Assembly (NCBI GenBank): GCA_007692435.1
Contig: RECA01000100.1
Location: forward strand, 1 to 42,661
Source: Thioalkalivibrio sp.
GTDB lineage: Bacteria > Pseudomonadota > Gammaproteobacteria > Ectothiorhodospirales > Ectothiorhodospiraceae
Reading direction: 5' to 3'
DNA: 42,661 nt
Numbering within the stretch: position 1 is the first letter of the stretch; the number at the start of each line of letters is the position of its first letter. Under the pieces are notes generated by a model that saw only the letters and a program-made list of their open reading frames with translations, did no database searches and was not told the origin of the DNA. Position numbers and translations under genes: made by a program. Below are positions 11,029-23,511 of this stretch, piece after piece.

Positions 11029-11041
11029 CAGCCTGTCGGCT

Positions 11042-11626
11042 TCAGACCTGCCCGGGCGGGTCGGGCAGCCCGCGCATTATCGCGTCCAGTTCGAACAGCG
11101 GCAGGCCCACGACATTGCTGTAGGAACCCGCGATGCAGCGCACGAAGGCGGCCGCACGGCCCTGGATCGCATAGGCGCCGGCCTTGCCCAGCGGCTCCCC
11201 CGTCTCCACGTACGCGGTGATCTCGGAATCCCCGAGCTCGCGCATCCACACGCGCGTGCGGACGGTTCGCCCGTGACCGGAGAACGCCGTGTGCGCAAGA
11301 TAGAGTCCGCTGTAGACGGTGTGCACCCGGCCTGACAGCCGCCGCAGCATCGCCGCCGCGGCCGCGGCGTCTCCGGGCTTGCCGAGGATCTCCTGGCCCA
11401 CGGCAACGACGGTGTCGGCGCCGAGCACCCACTGCGGCGGATCGGCTGCGCTGAGCGCGGCCTCCGCCTTGGCCCGGGACAGCCGTGACACCAGCGCCCC
11501 GGGCCCCTCGCCGGGCCGCGGCGACTCGTCGATGTCCACCGGCGCGACCGTGAACCGCAGACCGAGCTGCGCCACCAGTTCCCGGCGCCGCGGTGAAGCC
11601 GAGGCCAGCAGCAATGGCCGGGTCAC
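11042..11626 (-). CDS. maf: Maf/YhdE-type nucleoside triphosphate pyrophosphatase
   Basis: Maf proteins hydrolyse dTTP, UTP or modified nucleotides to monophosphates and pyrophosphate, acting as a house-cleaning enzyme. The name comes from septum inhibition on overexpression. The 194 residues start with the Maf signature SASPRRREL. GADTVV follows, with the conserved Asp. The C-terminal KAGAYAIQG and GSYSNVVGLP are intact. Sequence resembles the YhdE (dTTP/UTP) group rather than YceF. The start overlaps the rlmH stop (ATGA). In E. coli the mrdA gene follows rlmH; here maf takes that place and ends the operon. Confidence 0.94.
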   Translation of the reverse strand: MTRPLLLASASPRRRELVAQLGLRFTVAPVDIDESPRPGEGPGALVSRLSRAKAEAALSAADPPQWVLGADTVVAVGQEILGKPGDAAAAAAMLRRLSGRVHTVYSGLYLAHTAFSGHGRTVRTRVWMRELGDSEITAYVETGEPLGKAGAYAIQGRAAAFVRCIAGSYSNVVGLPLFELDAIMRGLPDPPGQV

Positions 11627-12093
11627 GCGCGGTGGTAGGGATGATGGTTGAGCAGCGACCAGGCCCGGTAGATCTGCTCGGCCACCAGCACCCGCACGAG
11701 CATGTGCGGGAAGGTCAGCGGCGACAGCGACCAGAGCCAGTCGGCGCGCGCGCGCACCGCGTCGTCGAGCCCGGCCGCCCCGCCGACGACCAGCGCCACG
11801 TCGCGACCCGACTGCTGCCAGCCTGCGAGACGGTCCGCCAGGCCCCGGGTATCGACCGCCCGTCCCCGCTCATCCAGCGCAACGACCAGCGCCTGCCCGG
11901 GAATGGCCGCGAGCAGGGCCTGGCCCTCGAGCCGGCGCAGCGTGGCGGTGTCCATCGCGCGCGAGCGGGCCGGACTGGGCAGCGCCCGCAGCGCCATGGG
12001 CAACTCGCGGGGCATCCGGGCCGCGTAGTCGTCGAAGCCGGCGGCCACCCAGTCCGGCATGCGCTGGCCGATCGCGAGCAGATGCAGGCGCAC
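11623..12093 (-). CDS. rlmH: 23S rRNA (pseudouridine1915-N3)-methyltransferase RlmH
   Basis: RlmH is a small SPOUT-fold enzyme that methylates pseudouridine 1915 in helix 69, a base made by RluD, whose gene is also in this window. The 156 residues have the expected C-terminal knot sequence: VVGGAAGLD and the tail LVRVLVAEQIYRAWSLL, ending HPYHR. A GTG at 12093 is the start, ten bases after the rsfS stop. The end overlaps maf by four bases. Confidence 0.96.
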   Translation of the reverse strand: MRLHLLAIGQRMPDWVAAGFDDYAARMPRELPMALRALPSPARSRAMDTATLRRLEGQALLAAIPGQALVVALDERGRAVDTRGLADRLAGWQQSGRDVALVVGGAAGLDDAVRARADWLWSLSPLTFPHMLVRVLVAEQIYRAWSLLNHHPYHRA

Positions 12094-12103
12094 GGGGCCG
12101 CAT

Positions 12104-12505
12104 TCAGCGCCGCATGCGGCGTACCAGGTCCGGCCCCGGAACGGACTCGGCGCCGGCCGGTGCCGCCGTGTCCCCGCTTCCGTCCTCTGCCAGCCACAGC
12201 TTTTCGAGGTTGTAGAAGTCCCGGACAGCAGGCAGCATCACGTGAACGATCACGTCGTTCAGATCGACCAGCACCCACTCCTGGCCATCCTGGCCCTCGA
12301 CGCCGAGGGCCCTGACGCCGGACTCCTTCGCCTTCTCGACCACCGTGTCCGCCAGCGACTTCACATGCCGGTTGGACGTGCCGCTCGCGATCACCATGTA
12401 ATCGGCGAGCGGCGTCTTGCCGCGCACGTCCAGCACACGGATCTGCTGGCCCTTCATGTCCTCGAGGGCCTCTGTCACGAGATCGACGAGCGGTTCACTC
12501 TGCAT
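12104..12505 (-). CDS. rsfS: Ribosome silencing factor RsfS
   Basis: RsfS (Iojap/YbeB family) binds ribosomal protein L14 and blocks joining of the subunits when nutrients are low. The 133 residues include the family core [13 protein letters not shown] and [14 protein letters not shown]. The C-terminus carries an extra Ala/Gly/Pro-rich tail of about 25 residues beyond the conserved domain. The ATG has an AAGGA-type ribosome binding site. It is 21 bases downstream of nadD. Its binding partner rplN is also in this window. Confidence 0.96.
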   Translation of the reverse strand: MQSEPLVDLVTEALEDMKGQQIRVLDVRGKTPLADYMVIASGTSNRHVKSLADTVVEKAKESGVRALGVEGQDGQEWVLVDLNDVIVHVMLPAVRDFYNLEKLWLAEDGSGDTAAPAGAESVPGPDLVRRMRR

Positions 12506-12526
12506 GCTTTCCTTCCTGGTCTGTGC

Positions 12527-13171
12527 TCATTCGGGTGGGCCGGCATTGTCGTGATAGAGCCGATGCTCGGCAATGTAGTGCAGGACACTGCCAGGCAACA
12601 GAAACCGGGGGCTGCGCCCGGAACGCAGGCCTTCGCGGATGGCCGTTCCGGAGATGTCCAGCTGGGTGACCGGCTGGAAACAGACCCGGCCGCTCGGCGC
12701 GCTCTGCAGTGCCACCACGGAATCCGCGACCTCGGCCAGCGCCATGCAGGGCGAATCCGTCGCAGGCTCCGTCCCCGGGCGATGGGTCGCCACGACATGA
12801 GCCAGCCGCGGAATCTCCCGCCACCGGTGCCAGCTGTCCAGACCGATGAAGGCGTCCATCCCCATCACCAGCAGCAACGGGCACTCCGCGCCGATCTCGC
12901 GCCGCAGCTCGCCGAGCGTATCGACCGTGAACGAGGGGCCGGGCCGTGACAGCTCCCGGGCATCGGCAACGAAGCCGGGGACCCCGGCAATCGCGCGCTC
13001 GACCATGGCCAGGCGGTGATGCGACGCCACCTCCGGCGGATCCCGGTGCGGCGGCACGTGGCTGGGAATGAAACGCACCTCGGAAAGGCCGAGGGACTCG
13101 CGCACCTCGAGGGCCGGACGCAGGTGTCCGAAATGGACCGGATCGAAGGTACCGCCGAGGATACCGATCAC
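12527..13171 (-). CDS. nadD: Nicotinate-nucleotide adenylyltransferase NadD
   Basis: NadD makes nicotinic acid adenine dinucleotide from nicotinate mononucleotide and ATP, the step just before NadE, which is encoded elsewhere in the window. The 214 residues start with the nucleotidyltransferase motif GGTFDPVHFGH (6-16). The late motif ISGTAIRE is also present. The start is a GTG at 13171. A possible GGGAGG site lies about 12 bases upstream, rather far. Between it and proA are 77 bases without an evident terminator. Confidence 0.95.
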   Translation of the reverse strand: MIGILGGTFDPVHFGHLRPALEVRESLGLSEVRFIPSHVPPHRDPPEVASHHRLAMVERAIAGVPGFVADARELSRPGPSFTVDTLGELRREIGAECPLLLVMGMDAFIGLDSWHRWREIPRLAHVVATHRPGTEPATDSPCMALAEVADSVVALQSAPSGRVCFQPVTQLDISGTAIREGLRSGRSPRFLLPGSVLHYIAEHRLYHDNAGPPE

Positions 13172-13248
13172 GAACCCGAGAGCCTCCCGGATCTACCGCA
13201 CCCGCGACCGGTGACCCGCCGCCGGGGGTCGCTCACCGGCCGCCCCGT

Positions 13249-14541
13249 TCAGGCCCGGACATGCCCGTCACCGAGCACCACGTATTTCTGGGTGGTCAGG
13301 CCCTCCAGCCCGACCGGACCACGCGCGTGCAGCTTGTCGGTGCTGATGCCGATCTCGGCGCCGAGCCCGTACTCGAAACCGTCCGCGAAACGGGTGGAGG
13401 CGTTCACCATCACGGAACTGGAGTCGACCGCACGCAGGAAACGCCGCGCTGCGGACCAGTCCTCGGTGAGGATGCTGTCCGTGTGCCCGGAACCGTGGGT
13501 GTTGATGTGATCGATCGCCTCATCCAGGGAATCCAGCACCCGGATCGCGAGCACCGGTGCGAGGTATTCCTCGGTCCAGTCGCTCTCCGCCGCGGGACGG
13601 ATGTCCGGCAGTACCGCGCGGGTCCGTTCGCAGCCGCGCAGCTCCACGCCGTGTTCCGCATAGGCCCGCTGCAGCCGCGGCAGCATGGCCGCCGCCTGAT
13701 CGCGGTGCACCAGCAGGGTCTCCATGGTGTTGCAGGTGCCGTAGCGCTGCGTCTTTGCATTCACCGCGACCGCGAAGGCCTTGTCGGCATCCGCGGCGGC
13801 GTCGATGTACACATGGCAGACCCCGTCCAGGTGCTTGATCACCGGAATCAGGGATTCCCGGCTGACCCGTTCGATCAGCCCCTTGCCGCCGCGCGGCACC
13901 AGCACGTCGACGTAGGCCGACATCCGCAGCAGTTCGCCCACCGCCGCGCGGTCGGTGGTGTCGACGATCTGCACCGCGGACCGGGGGAGGCCGGCCGCGG
14001 CAAGCCCCGCCTGGATGATTCCGGCCAGCGCCCGGTTCGAGTGCACGGCCTCGGAGCCGCCCCGCAGGATCGTCGCGTTCCCGGACTTCAGGCACAGGGC
14101 CGCGGCGTCGATGGTCACGTTCGGCCGCGATTCGTAGATGATCCCGATCACGCCCAGGGGCACCCGCATGCGCCCCACCTGGATGCCGCTGGGCCGGTAG
14201 GCCAGGTCGGTGATCTCGCCCACCGGGTCCGCCAGCGCCGCAACCTGGCGACAGCCCTCGGCCATCGCCTCGATCCGGGCGTCGTTGAACGCGAGGCGGT
14301 CCAGCAGTGCCGCGTCCAGACCGCGGGCGCGGCCGGCCTCCAGATCGCGCCGGTTGGCCTCCATCAGCGGCTCGCGCTGATCCAGGATCACCTCCGCGAT
14401 CGCCGTCAGCGCGCTGTTCTTGCGGCCCGCGTCCGCCTCGGCCAGCACGCGCGATGCCGCGCGCGCGGCCTCCCCCAGCCCCTGCATGTAGGCGGGGATG
14501 TCGGCGATCACGGCCTCGGTTCGAGGGCTTGCCACGCTCAT
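13249..14541 (-). CDS. proA: Gamma-glutamyl phosphate reductase
   Basis: ProA reduces gamma-glutamyl phosphate to glutamate semialdehyde with NADPH, the second step of proline synthesis. The 430 residues match the aldehyde dehydrogenase-like family. The catalytic cysteine is in [12 protein letters not shown]. Other conserved parts are [14 protein letters not shown] and [17 protein letters not shown] stands seven bases before the ATG, within the end of holA, and the start overlaps the holA stop (ATGA). proB is not in the window. The proA-nadD neighbourhood is typical for pseudomonads and their relatives. Confidence 0.97.
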   Translation of the reverse strand: MSVASPRTEAVIADIPAYMQGLGEAARAASRVLAEADAGRKNSALTAIAEVILDQREPLMEANRRDLEAGRARGLDAALLDRLAFNDARIEAMAEGCRQVAALADPVGEITDLAYRPSGIQVGRMRVPLGVIGIIYESRPNVTIDAAALCLKSGNATILRGGSEAVHSNRALAGIIQAGLAAAGLPRSAVQIVDTTDRAAVGELLRMSAYVDVLVPRGGKGLIERVSRESLIPVIKHLDGVCHVYIDAAADADKAFAVAVNAKTQRYGTCNTMETLLVHRDQAAAMLPRLQRAYAEHGVELRGCERTRAVLPDIRPAAESDWTEEYLAPVLAIRVLDSLDEAIDHINTHGSGHTDSILTEDWSAARRFLRAVDSSSVMVNASTRFADGFEYGLGAEIGISTDKLHARGPVGLEGLTTQKYVVLGDGHVRA

Positions 14542-15563
14542 CTGAATCCTTCCTCCAATCCCTCAAGGGGGCGGCCCGACAGGGCCGCCACCAAGTCTAG
14601 CAACTGCCTGCCCGCATTGCCCGCCTCACGCCCCTTGATCACGCGATCCACGCGCGCTGCGCGGGCGAGCAGGTCCCGCGCCGTGTCCGGCTGCACCCGT
14701 TCCAGCGCCTTGCCCAGCGCCGCCGGATCCGTGCCCCGGAAGGCCTTCACGAGCTGCGCCGTCGACTCGCCGGCGGACCGGCGCTCCGCGGCGAGGGCCA
14801 GCGCCCGGATATCCCGGCTCAGCGCCCAGAGGATCAGCGGTTCCGGCTGACCCTCGTCCAGCATCGCACGCAGCATGCGCAGCGCGCGCGCAGTCTGCCC
14901 CGACAGGGCCACCGGCGGCAGGTGGAACAGGTCGAAACGCGCCGAATCGGCCAGACCCTCCTGCAGGGTGCCCAGATCGACGTCGGCAACCCCGGACAGC
15001 GCCAGCTTCTCCACCTCCTGGCGGGCGGCCAGCAGGTTCCCCTCGACCCGGGCGGCCAGCATCGCCAGGGCATCCGGCTGGATGGCGATGCCGGCCCGGG
15101 CGAGCCGTTCCCGGATCCACGCGCCCAGCCGCGCCGGGGGGACCGGCCGCGCATGCACCACCACCCCCGCCTTCTCCATCGCCCGGAACCAGGCGGTCCG
15201 CCGCATGTCCCGGTCGGGACGCGGCAGTTGCAGCAACAGCACGAGATCGGGCGGAGGCTGCTCGGCATAGCGCTTCAGGTGCTCGCCGCCGACCTTGCCG
15301 GGCTTCCCCGAAGGCAGCCGCAGGTCGACCAGGCCGCGCTCGTCGAACAGCGACCGGTCGCGGACCGCGGCCTCGAAGCGGGTCCAGTCACCGCTGCCGG
15401 ACAGGTCCAGCACCGTCCGCGCGGCGAAGCCCGCCGCGCGCGCCGCCGCACGCACCGCATCGGCCGCCTCCAGGGCCTGCAGCGGTTCCTCGCCGAGGAT
15501 CACGTAGACGGGCCGCAGGCCGCGTGACAGCGCCGCATCCAGTTGCAGTGGATCGAGCGGCAC
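14538..15563 (-). CDS. holA: DNA polymerase III delta subunit HolA
   Basis: HolA is the clamp-loader subunit that opens the beta sliding clamp. The 341-residue length is normal. Its N-terminus ([22 protein letters not shown]) matches the YLLHGDEPLL-like family start. An AAA-like middle domain and a helical collar domain ([15 protein letters not shown]) follow. The start is a GTG at 15563 with GAGG six bases upstream. Eight bases separate it from lptE. It overlaps proA by four bases. Confidence 0.93.
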   Translation of the reverse strand: MPLDPLQLDAALSRGLRPVYVILGEEPLQALEAADAVRAAARAAGFAARTVLDLSGSGDWTRFEAAVRDRSLFDERGLVDLRLPSGKPGKVGGEHLKRYAEQPPPDLVLLLQLPRPDRDMRRTAWFRAMEKAGVVVHARPVPPARLGAWIRERLARAGIAIQPDALAMLAARVEGNLLAARQEVEKLALSGVADVDLGTLQEGLADSARFDLFHLPPVALSGQTARALRMLRAMLDEGQPEPLILWALSRDIRALALAAERRSAGESTAQLVKAFRGTDPAALGKALERVQPDTARDLLARAARVDRVIKGREAGNAGRQLLDLVAALSGRPLEGLEEGFR

Positions 15564-15571
15564 GGCGGGCC

Positions 15572-18711
<3,140 letters not shown>

Positions 18712-18713
18712 TC

Positions 18714-18743
18714 AGAATAGCAGTCGCGAACCGCGGCCACCAA
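18714..18743 (-). promoter_or_regulatory. Candidate promoter for leuS operon
   Basis: On the minus strand an extended -10 (TGC followed by TATTCT, 18719-18714) lies about 33 bases before the leuS ATG. A weak -35 (TTGGTG, 18743-18738) stands 18 bases further upstream. The surrounding gap is the only AT-rich spot nearby. Confidence 0.5.
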
Positions 18744-18827
18744 GCCGGATGCGGCGGGTCGCGAAGGCGGCGTAAAGACCTTCCGACGTGCTAAGTTAAG
18801 CCGAGGAACGGCCAAGGAGAAGAACCG

Positions 18828-19364
18828 ATGAGCGAGAATGGCAGCCCGCAGGACGACCGCCTGGAGAAGGCCTACCAGGAGATGCTGGAAATGGTGGCCG
18901 AGGAGCTGGAGGGTCTCCCGGATCGCAGCAGCGTCGCGCTGAACGAGATCCTCGAGAACGCGCGCAAACGGGTGGCCGAGGCGGAACACCTCACGAAGGA
19001 TGAGACCGAAACGGTCATGGAGTACGTCCGCCGGGACCTGCACGACCTCGGTGCATTTCTCGAGTCCAGCGACTCGGACTGGCGGGGCTGGCTGCGCATC
19101 GACCTCGCACTGATCGAGGCCGGCCTGCTGAACGCGCTCGGCACGGTCGCGGACCGGACCAAGCTGGAGCTCGCCGCGCTGGCGGAACGCGCCTACCGCG
19201 TGGGGGAGTGGCACACCGGCGAGATCACCGGACCGGGCGAGCTGACCTGCCTGCAATGCGGCGGCACCACGCACCTGTCCCGGGTGGGCCGCATCCCGCC
19301 CTGCCCGCATTGCCACAACACCACCTTCCATCGGGGCGGCCCCGCACCGGAGGGTTCCGAGTAG
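18828..19364 (+). CDS. YbeL-like zinc-ribbon protein (DUF1451)
   Basis: This 178-residue protein has a helical, acidic N-terminal half and a C-terminal zinc ribbon with two CxxC knuckles (CLQCGG and CPHCHN). This matches the DUF1451/YbeL family, of unknown function. In E. coli ybeL also lies divergently next to leuS, so the neighbourhood is conserved. A good ribosome binding site (AAGGAG) precedes the ATG. It converges with lnt with only nine bases between stop codons. A role with nucleic acid or protein partners is possible but not shown. Confidence 0.88.
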   Translation: MSENGSPQDDRLEKAYQEMLEMVAEELEGLPDRSSVALNEILENARKRVAEAEHLTKDETETVMEYVRRDLHDLGAFLESSDSDWRGWLRIDLALIEAGLLNALGTVADRTKLELAALAERAYRVGEWHTGEITGPGELTCLQCGGTTHLSRVGRIPPCPHCHNTTFHRGGPAPEGSE

Positions 19365-19373
19365 GCGCAGCGC

Positions 19374-20909
19374 TCAGGCCGCGCGGCGGGAACGCAGTGC
19401 GGGCAGCAGCAGCACCAGGGCGATCGCCAGCGCCGGCCACGGACCGAGAAGCGCGGCCGGCGTCCGGCCCGCCACCGGCTGCACCTCGCCACGCAGCACC
19501 TCGCGCGTGAACAGCCCGGCACGGGCGGTGACCCGCCCGTCGGCATCGATCAGCGCCGAGATCCCGGTGTTGGTCGCCCGGATCATCGGCCGCCCCAGCT
19601 CCAGGGCCCGCACCCGCGCGATCTGCAGGTGCTGGTGCGGTGCCAGCGTCGCGCCGAACCACGCGTCGTTACTCACGTTCAGCAGGAAGGCCGCCTCCGG
19701 CAGCGCGGTGCGCAGGCGGCGGGCGTAGGCTGCCTCGTAGCAGATGGACAGGCCCGCCGCCCGGCCGGCCATCTCCACCAGGCCACGGCCGGTGCCCGGC
19801 GCCAGGTCGGACATCGGGATGTCCAGCAGCCGGTGCAGCCAGGCCAGGCGATCGCGCAGCGGGAGGTATTCGCCAAAGGGCACCAGCTGGCGCTTGTCGT
19901 AGGTCTCGCCGCTGGTGACGTGACGGATGCTGTTGTACATCGAGCGATCGACCGGATCGTGTTCGAAGATGCCGGTCACCAGCTCGGTGCCCGCGTCCTC
20001 CAGCCGCGCGGCGAACGACTCCAGTACCGGGTATACCTCGAAATAGAATGCCGGGATCGCGGTCTCCGGCCAGACCAGCAGTTCGACCCCCGCAGCCTCC
20101 TCGCTCATCCCGGTGTACAGGTCGAGCGCGTGCTGCACCCCGTCCTCCTCCCATTTCCGGGCCTGATCGATATTACCCTGCACCATGGCGACGGTGACCG
20201 GTTCCCCGGACGCGCGCACCCACTGCCAGGGCATGGCCGCCAGCGACACCGCCAGCAGCGGCGCCAGCACCAGCGCGGCGCCGGCGAAGCGCCCGGCAGT
20301 CAGCAGGACGAGGACCGCGGCCAGCAACGCCACCAGGAGCCCGGCGCCCGTCTCGCCCGCCAGCGGCAGCCAGAAGCCTCCCGGGGTATCCAGCAGCACG
20401 TGCCCCGTCAGCAGCCACGGAAACCCGGAAAAAAGCCAGCCGCGCAGGAGCTCCAGCAGCACGAAGCCGGCGGCCAGCGCCAGCAGCCAGGACAGCAGCG
20501 GGGCCCTGCCCAGGTAGCGCGAGGCCACCCAGCCGAGCACGGCCGGATAGAGCGCGAGGTACAGCACGAACAGCACCGTGATCAGCGTTGCAAGGAGCCA
20601 GGGCGCCTGCCCGAAGATCAGCAGGCTGTTGAAGACCCAGCTGACGCCGAAGCCGAACAGGCCCAGGCCAAAGGCGAAGCCGTGGCGGAAGGCGATCCCC
20701 GGCGGCGCGCCCCGCAGCACGGCGAACCACAGCGCCAGGCCAACCGGGGCCAGCAGGAAGAGGTTGAAGGGCGCGAAGGCCAGCACCACGACCGCGCCGG
20801 CCAGCAGGGACACCACCGTCGCCGGCCATCCGGACAGCGGCCGGCCGGAGAGCCAGAGCAACGGTCCCGGCCCGCCGCGCGACACCGGCGCTGGAGCAGC
20901 GGCCTTCAT
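19374..20909 (-). CDS. lnt: Apolipoprotein N-acyltransferase
   Basis: Lnt adds the third acyl chain to bacterial lipoproteins in the inner membrane, a step BamD and LptE encoded here would need. The 511 residues have about six N-terminal membrane helices, a periplasmic nitrilase domain and one final C-terminal helix. The catalytic triad is visible: Glu in WPETAIP, Lys in DKRQLVPFGEY and Cys in LSICYEAA. It lies 12 bases after corC, the usual corC-lnt order. The ribosome binding site is weak. Confidence 0.97.
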   Translation of the reverse strand: MKAAAPAPVSRGGPGPLLWLSGRPLSGWPATVVSLLAGAVVVLAFAPFNLFLLAPVGLALWFAVLRGAPPGIAFRHGFAFGLGLFGFGVSWVFNSLLIFGQAPWLLATLITVLFVLYLALYPAVLGWVASRYLGRAPLLSWLLALAAGFVLLELLRGWLFSGFPWLLTGHVLLDTPGGFWLPLAGETGAGLLVALLAAVLVLLTAGRFAGAALVLAPLLAVSLAAMPWQWVRASGEPVTVAMVQGNIDQARKWEEDGVQHALDLYTGMSEEAAGVELLVWPETAIPAFYFEVYPVLESFAARLEDAGTELVTGIFEHDPVDRSMYNSIRHVTSGETYDKRQLVPFGEYLPLRDRLAWLHRLLDIPMSDLAPGTGRGLVEMAGRAAGLSICYEAAYARRLRTALPEAAFLLNVSNDAWFGATLAPHQHLQIARVRALELGRPMIRATNTGISALIDADGRVTARAGLFTREVLRGEVQPVAGRTPAALLGPWPALAIALVLLLPALRSRRAA

Positions 20910-20921
20910 CGTGCGGGCAAC

Positions 20922-21800
20922 TCAGGAGCCCGCCGGTTCGGCAGGCGGGGGCGGTTCCGCCACCCGGCGCATCTCCACCAGGTGCAGGCGCCGGTTGTCG
21001 GCACGCAGTACCCGGAACTCCATCCCGTCGATGGACACGCTTTCCCCGCGTCTGGGCACGTGTCCGAAGCGCGAGAGCAGCAGGCCGCCGATGGTGTCGA
21101 AGTCCTCCTCGCTGAAGTCGGTCCGGAAGAAGGCATTGAACTCCTCGATCGGCGTCAGCGCCTTGATCGTGTAGCGCTCGCCGGGGTGCTGCAGGATCTG
21201 GGTCAGGTAGTCGTCGACGTCGTGCTCGTCCTCGATCTCGCCGACGATCTGCTCGAGCACGTCCTCGATGGTCACCAGGCCCGCCACGCCGCCGTACTCA
21301 TCGACGACGATGGCCATGTGATTGCGGCTCAGCCGAAACTCCTTCAGCAATACGTTCAGACGCTTGCTCTCCGGCACGAAGACCGCCGGCCGCAGGATCT
21401 CCTGCATGTCGAAGGCCTCGCCGCTGGCATCGGGAAAGAAGCGCAGCAGGTCCTTGGCGAGCAGAATCCCGACGACCTCGTCACGGCTGTCGACGATCAC
21501 CGGGAGGCGTGAATGCGCGGAGGCCACCACGTCGGGCACGATCTCCTGCAGGCCCGCTTCCCGCCGCACCACCTCCATCTGCGCCCGGGGCACCATGATG
21601 TCGCGCACCTGCATGTCGGCGACGTTCAGCACGCCCTCCAGCATCGCGAGCGCCTCCGGGTCGATCAGTTCGCGCGTCTGCGCGGTCCGGAGCTGCTCGA
21701 CCAGCTGCACGCGATCGCGCGGCTCGCTGGACAGCATGGAGCCCAGGCGATCCAGCAGACCGCGCAACGCCGGGCCGTCGGGGCGGCCGGACTCAGACAT
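20922..21800 (-). CDS. corC: CorC-family CBS-domain protein (magnesium/cobalt efflux)
   Basis: The 292-residue protein has two CBS domains (DIMVPRAQMEVV and the HMAIVVDEYGGVAGLVTIEDVLEQIVGEIEDE segment) and a C-terminal CorC/HlyC transporter-associated domain (about the last 80 residues). This is the YbeX/CorC type without membrane helices. It is linked genetically to Mg/Co efflux and, more recently, to ribosome maintenance, consistent with its ybeY neighbour. The start at the ATG at 21800 (MSESGRPDGP) fits homologues, but no clear ribosome binding site precedes it. The frame stays open upstream through a 15-bp minisatellite, so a Gly/Pro-rich extension cannot be excluded. Confidence 0.92.
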   Translation of the reverse strand: MSESGRPDGPALRGLLDRLGSMLSSEPRDRVQLVEQLRTAQTRELIDPEALAMLEGVLNVADMQVRDIMVPRAQMEVVRREAGLQEIVPDVVASAHSRLPVIVDSRDEVVGILLAKDLLRFFPDASGEAFDMQEILRPAVFVPESKRLNVLLKEFRLSRNHMAIVVDEYGGVAGLVTIEDVLEQIVGEIEDEHDVDDYLTQILQHPGERYTIKALTPIEEFNAFFRTDFSEEDFDTIGGLLLSRFGHVPRRGESVSIDGMEFRVLRADNRRLHLVEMRRVAEPPPPAEPAGS

Positions 21801-21850
21801 CGGCGCCCGCCCGAAGCGAGCGGGCCTGCAGCGCGGGTCGCCGGGCCAAC

Positions 21851-21955
21851 TGAACCCGGGCCCACCGAACCCGGGCCCACCGAACCCGGGCCCACCGAAC
21901 CCGGGCGCACTGCATCCGGGCGCACTGCATCCGGGCGCACGGTGCCCGGGCCTGA
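21851..21955. repeat. 15-bp minisatellite, seven units, between ybeY and corC
   Basis: Seven consecutive 15-base units fill 21851-21955. Three are of the type (c/t)gaacccgggcccac, one changes to gcgcac, two read tgcatccgggcgcac, and the last is more diverged. Each unit has the palindrome cccggg, one every 15 bases. Read on the minus strand in the corC frame, the units give pentapeptides such as PGFGG and PGCSA. They lie in a 285-base gap (21801-22085) otherwise without a recognisable gene. They could be an unstable spacer, a transcript structure, or a coding N-terminal extension of CorC. Confidence 0.9.
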
Positions 21956-22085
21956 CCGGCAGCCGGCCGGAATGCCCCGTGTCCCTGCGGTCCCGGAGTG
22001 GAAGAGTCCGGGACGGAAGCACCCGGGGGCCGCCTCGACGCCGACTCGCGGCACGGGAGGCCGCTCCTGTGGATTGCAGCCATGT

Positions 22086-22544
22086 TCAGGACATCTCCGC
22101 GTACGGGTCCGGGTAGCCTAACCCGCCCAGTATTTGCCGCTCAATTGACTCCATGGCCTCCGCCTCTTCCGGCGTCTGGTGATCCAGGCCCTGCAGGTGC
22201 AGCATCCCGTGCACCACCATGTGCGCGAAGTGCGCCCGCAGGTCCTTGCGCTGCGCGCCGGCCTCCTCGGCGAGGACCGGCGCACAGAGCACGATATCTC
22301 CGAGCACCACGGGCATGCCCGGTACCTTCGCCTCCGGCGGCGCCGGAAAGGACAGCACGTTGGTCGGGCGGTCCCGACCGCGGAAGTCCCGGTTCAGCTG
22401 CAGGCCCTCTTGCCTGTCCGCGACCCTCACGACCACCTGCGCGGGGCCGGCATCACGCCACGCCGCGCGCGCGGCCCGGTGCAGGGTCGCGGGCGCCGGC
22501 CAGCCGGCGCGCGGCAGTCCGTACTGCACCCGGACCTCAAGCAT
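22086..22544 (-). CDS. ybeY: Endoribonuclease YbeY
   Basis: YbeY is a zinc-dependent endoribonuclease needed for 16S rRNA 3' maturation and ribosome quality control. The 152 residues carry the zinc motif HGMLHLQGLDH (H-x3-H-x5-H) and the conserved NRDFRGRDRPTNVLSFP. The ORF track begins 40 codons early; homologues start near MLEVRVQYG at 22544. This start overlaps the phoH stop by eight bases, which supports coupling. Confidence 0.95.
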   Translation of the reverse strand: MLEVRVQYGLPRAGWPAPATLHRAARAAWRDAGPAQVVVRVADRQEGLQLNRDFRGRDRPTNVLSFPAPPEAKVPGMPVVLGDIVLCAPVLAEEAGAQRKDLRAHFAHMVVHGMLHLQGLDHQTPEEAEAMESIERQILGGLGYPDPYAEMS

Positions 22545-23511
22545 CGTCCTCGTGGCCGGCGGTGCCGCCATAGGCCGCGTAGGCCTCGACGATGCGCTGC
22601 ACCAGCGGGTGCCGCACCACGTCCTCCGCCTGGAAGCGGGTGATGCCGACGCCCTCGACACCATCCAGGATCCGCGCCGCGTGGCGCAGGCCGGAGAGCT
22701 GGCCGCGTGGCAGGTCGATCTGGGTCACGTCCCCGTTCACCACCGCGGTGGAACCGAAGCCGATCCGGGTCAGGAACATCTTCATCTGTTCGACGGTGGT
22801 GTTCTGCGCCTCGTCGAGGATGATGAAGGCCTCGTTCAGCGTCCGGCCGCGCATGTAGGCCAGTGGCGCGACCTCGATCACCTGGCGCTCCATCAGCCGC
22901 ACAACGTGATCGAAGCCGAGCAGTTCATAGAGCGCGTCGTACATCGGGCGCAGGTAGGGATCGATCTTCTGCGCAAGGTCGCCGGGCAGGAAGCCCAGGC
23001 GTTCCCCCGCCTCCACTGCCGGCCTGACCAGCACCAGGCGCCGAACGCGATCCTGCTCGAGGGCCGCGACCGCCGCGGCGACCGCGAGGTAGGTCTTTCC
23101 AGTGCCGGCCGGGCCGATGCCGAAGCTCAGGTCGTAGCGGGCGATCGCGGAGAGGTAACGGACCTGACGCGGGCCGCGCCCGCGGATCACCGCCTTGCGC
23201 AGTCTCAGTACCGGCTCCGGCGGTTCGTCGCCTGGCAGGTCGGCCAGATGGGCGGCCTGCAACGCGGTGTGGACCTGTTCCAGGCTCACCGGCTCTTCCA
23301 GCGCCATCGCGTGCAGTTCCCGGATCAGGGACTCGGCAGCCGTCACCGCGGACTCGGGACCCGTGACGTTGAAGCGCGCGCCGCGGTTGTGCACGTGCAC
23401 GCCGAGACGCGATTCGATCAGCCGGAGGTGGGCATCGAGTGGCCCGCACAGGCGCGCGAGCGTCTCCTGGTCCCCCGGCTCCAGCGTGAAGTCAGTTCGA
23501 TTCTGTGGCAT
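22537..23511 (-). CDS. ybeZ: PhoH-like ATPase (YbeZ)
   Basis: YbeZ is an ATPase that accompanies YbeY in ribosome and RNA maintenance. Walker A is GPAGTGKTY and Walker B is [12 protein letters not shown]. An N-terminal KH-like segment ([15 protein letters not shown]) precedes the PhoH domain. The start chosen is the ATG at 23511 (MPQNRTDF), giving 324 residues. The upstream part of the ORF is translated from the miaB tail in another frame. It overlaps miaB by 20 bases and ybeY by eight. The order miaB-ybeZ-ybeY-corC-lnt is that of E. coli. Confidence 0.94.
   Translation of the reverse strand: MPQNRTDFTLEPGDQETLARLCGPLDAHLRLIESRLGVHVHNRGARFNVTGPESAVTAAESLIRELHAMALEEPVSLEQVHTALQAAHLADLPGDEPPEPVLRLRKAVIRGRGPRQVRYLSAIARYDLSFGIGPAGTGKTYLAVAAAVAALEQDRVRRLVLVRPAVEAGERLGFLPGDLAQKIDPYLRPMYDALYELLGFDHVVRLMERQVIEVAPLAYMRGRTLNEAFIILDEAQNTTVEQMKMFLTRIGFGSTAVVNGDVTQIDLPRGQLSGLRHAARILDGVEGVGITRFQAEDVVRHPLVQRIVEAYAAYGGTAGHEDDA

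Noticed and set aside
18786-18800. Promoter for the YbeL-like gene (TGCTAAGTT)
   Set aside because: Only three of six -10 positions match and there is no convincing -35.
21851-21955. Minisatellite as a CRISPR or protein-binding iteron origin
   Set aside because: The units are contiguous without spacers, there is no replication gene nearby, and the array lies inside a housekeeping operon.
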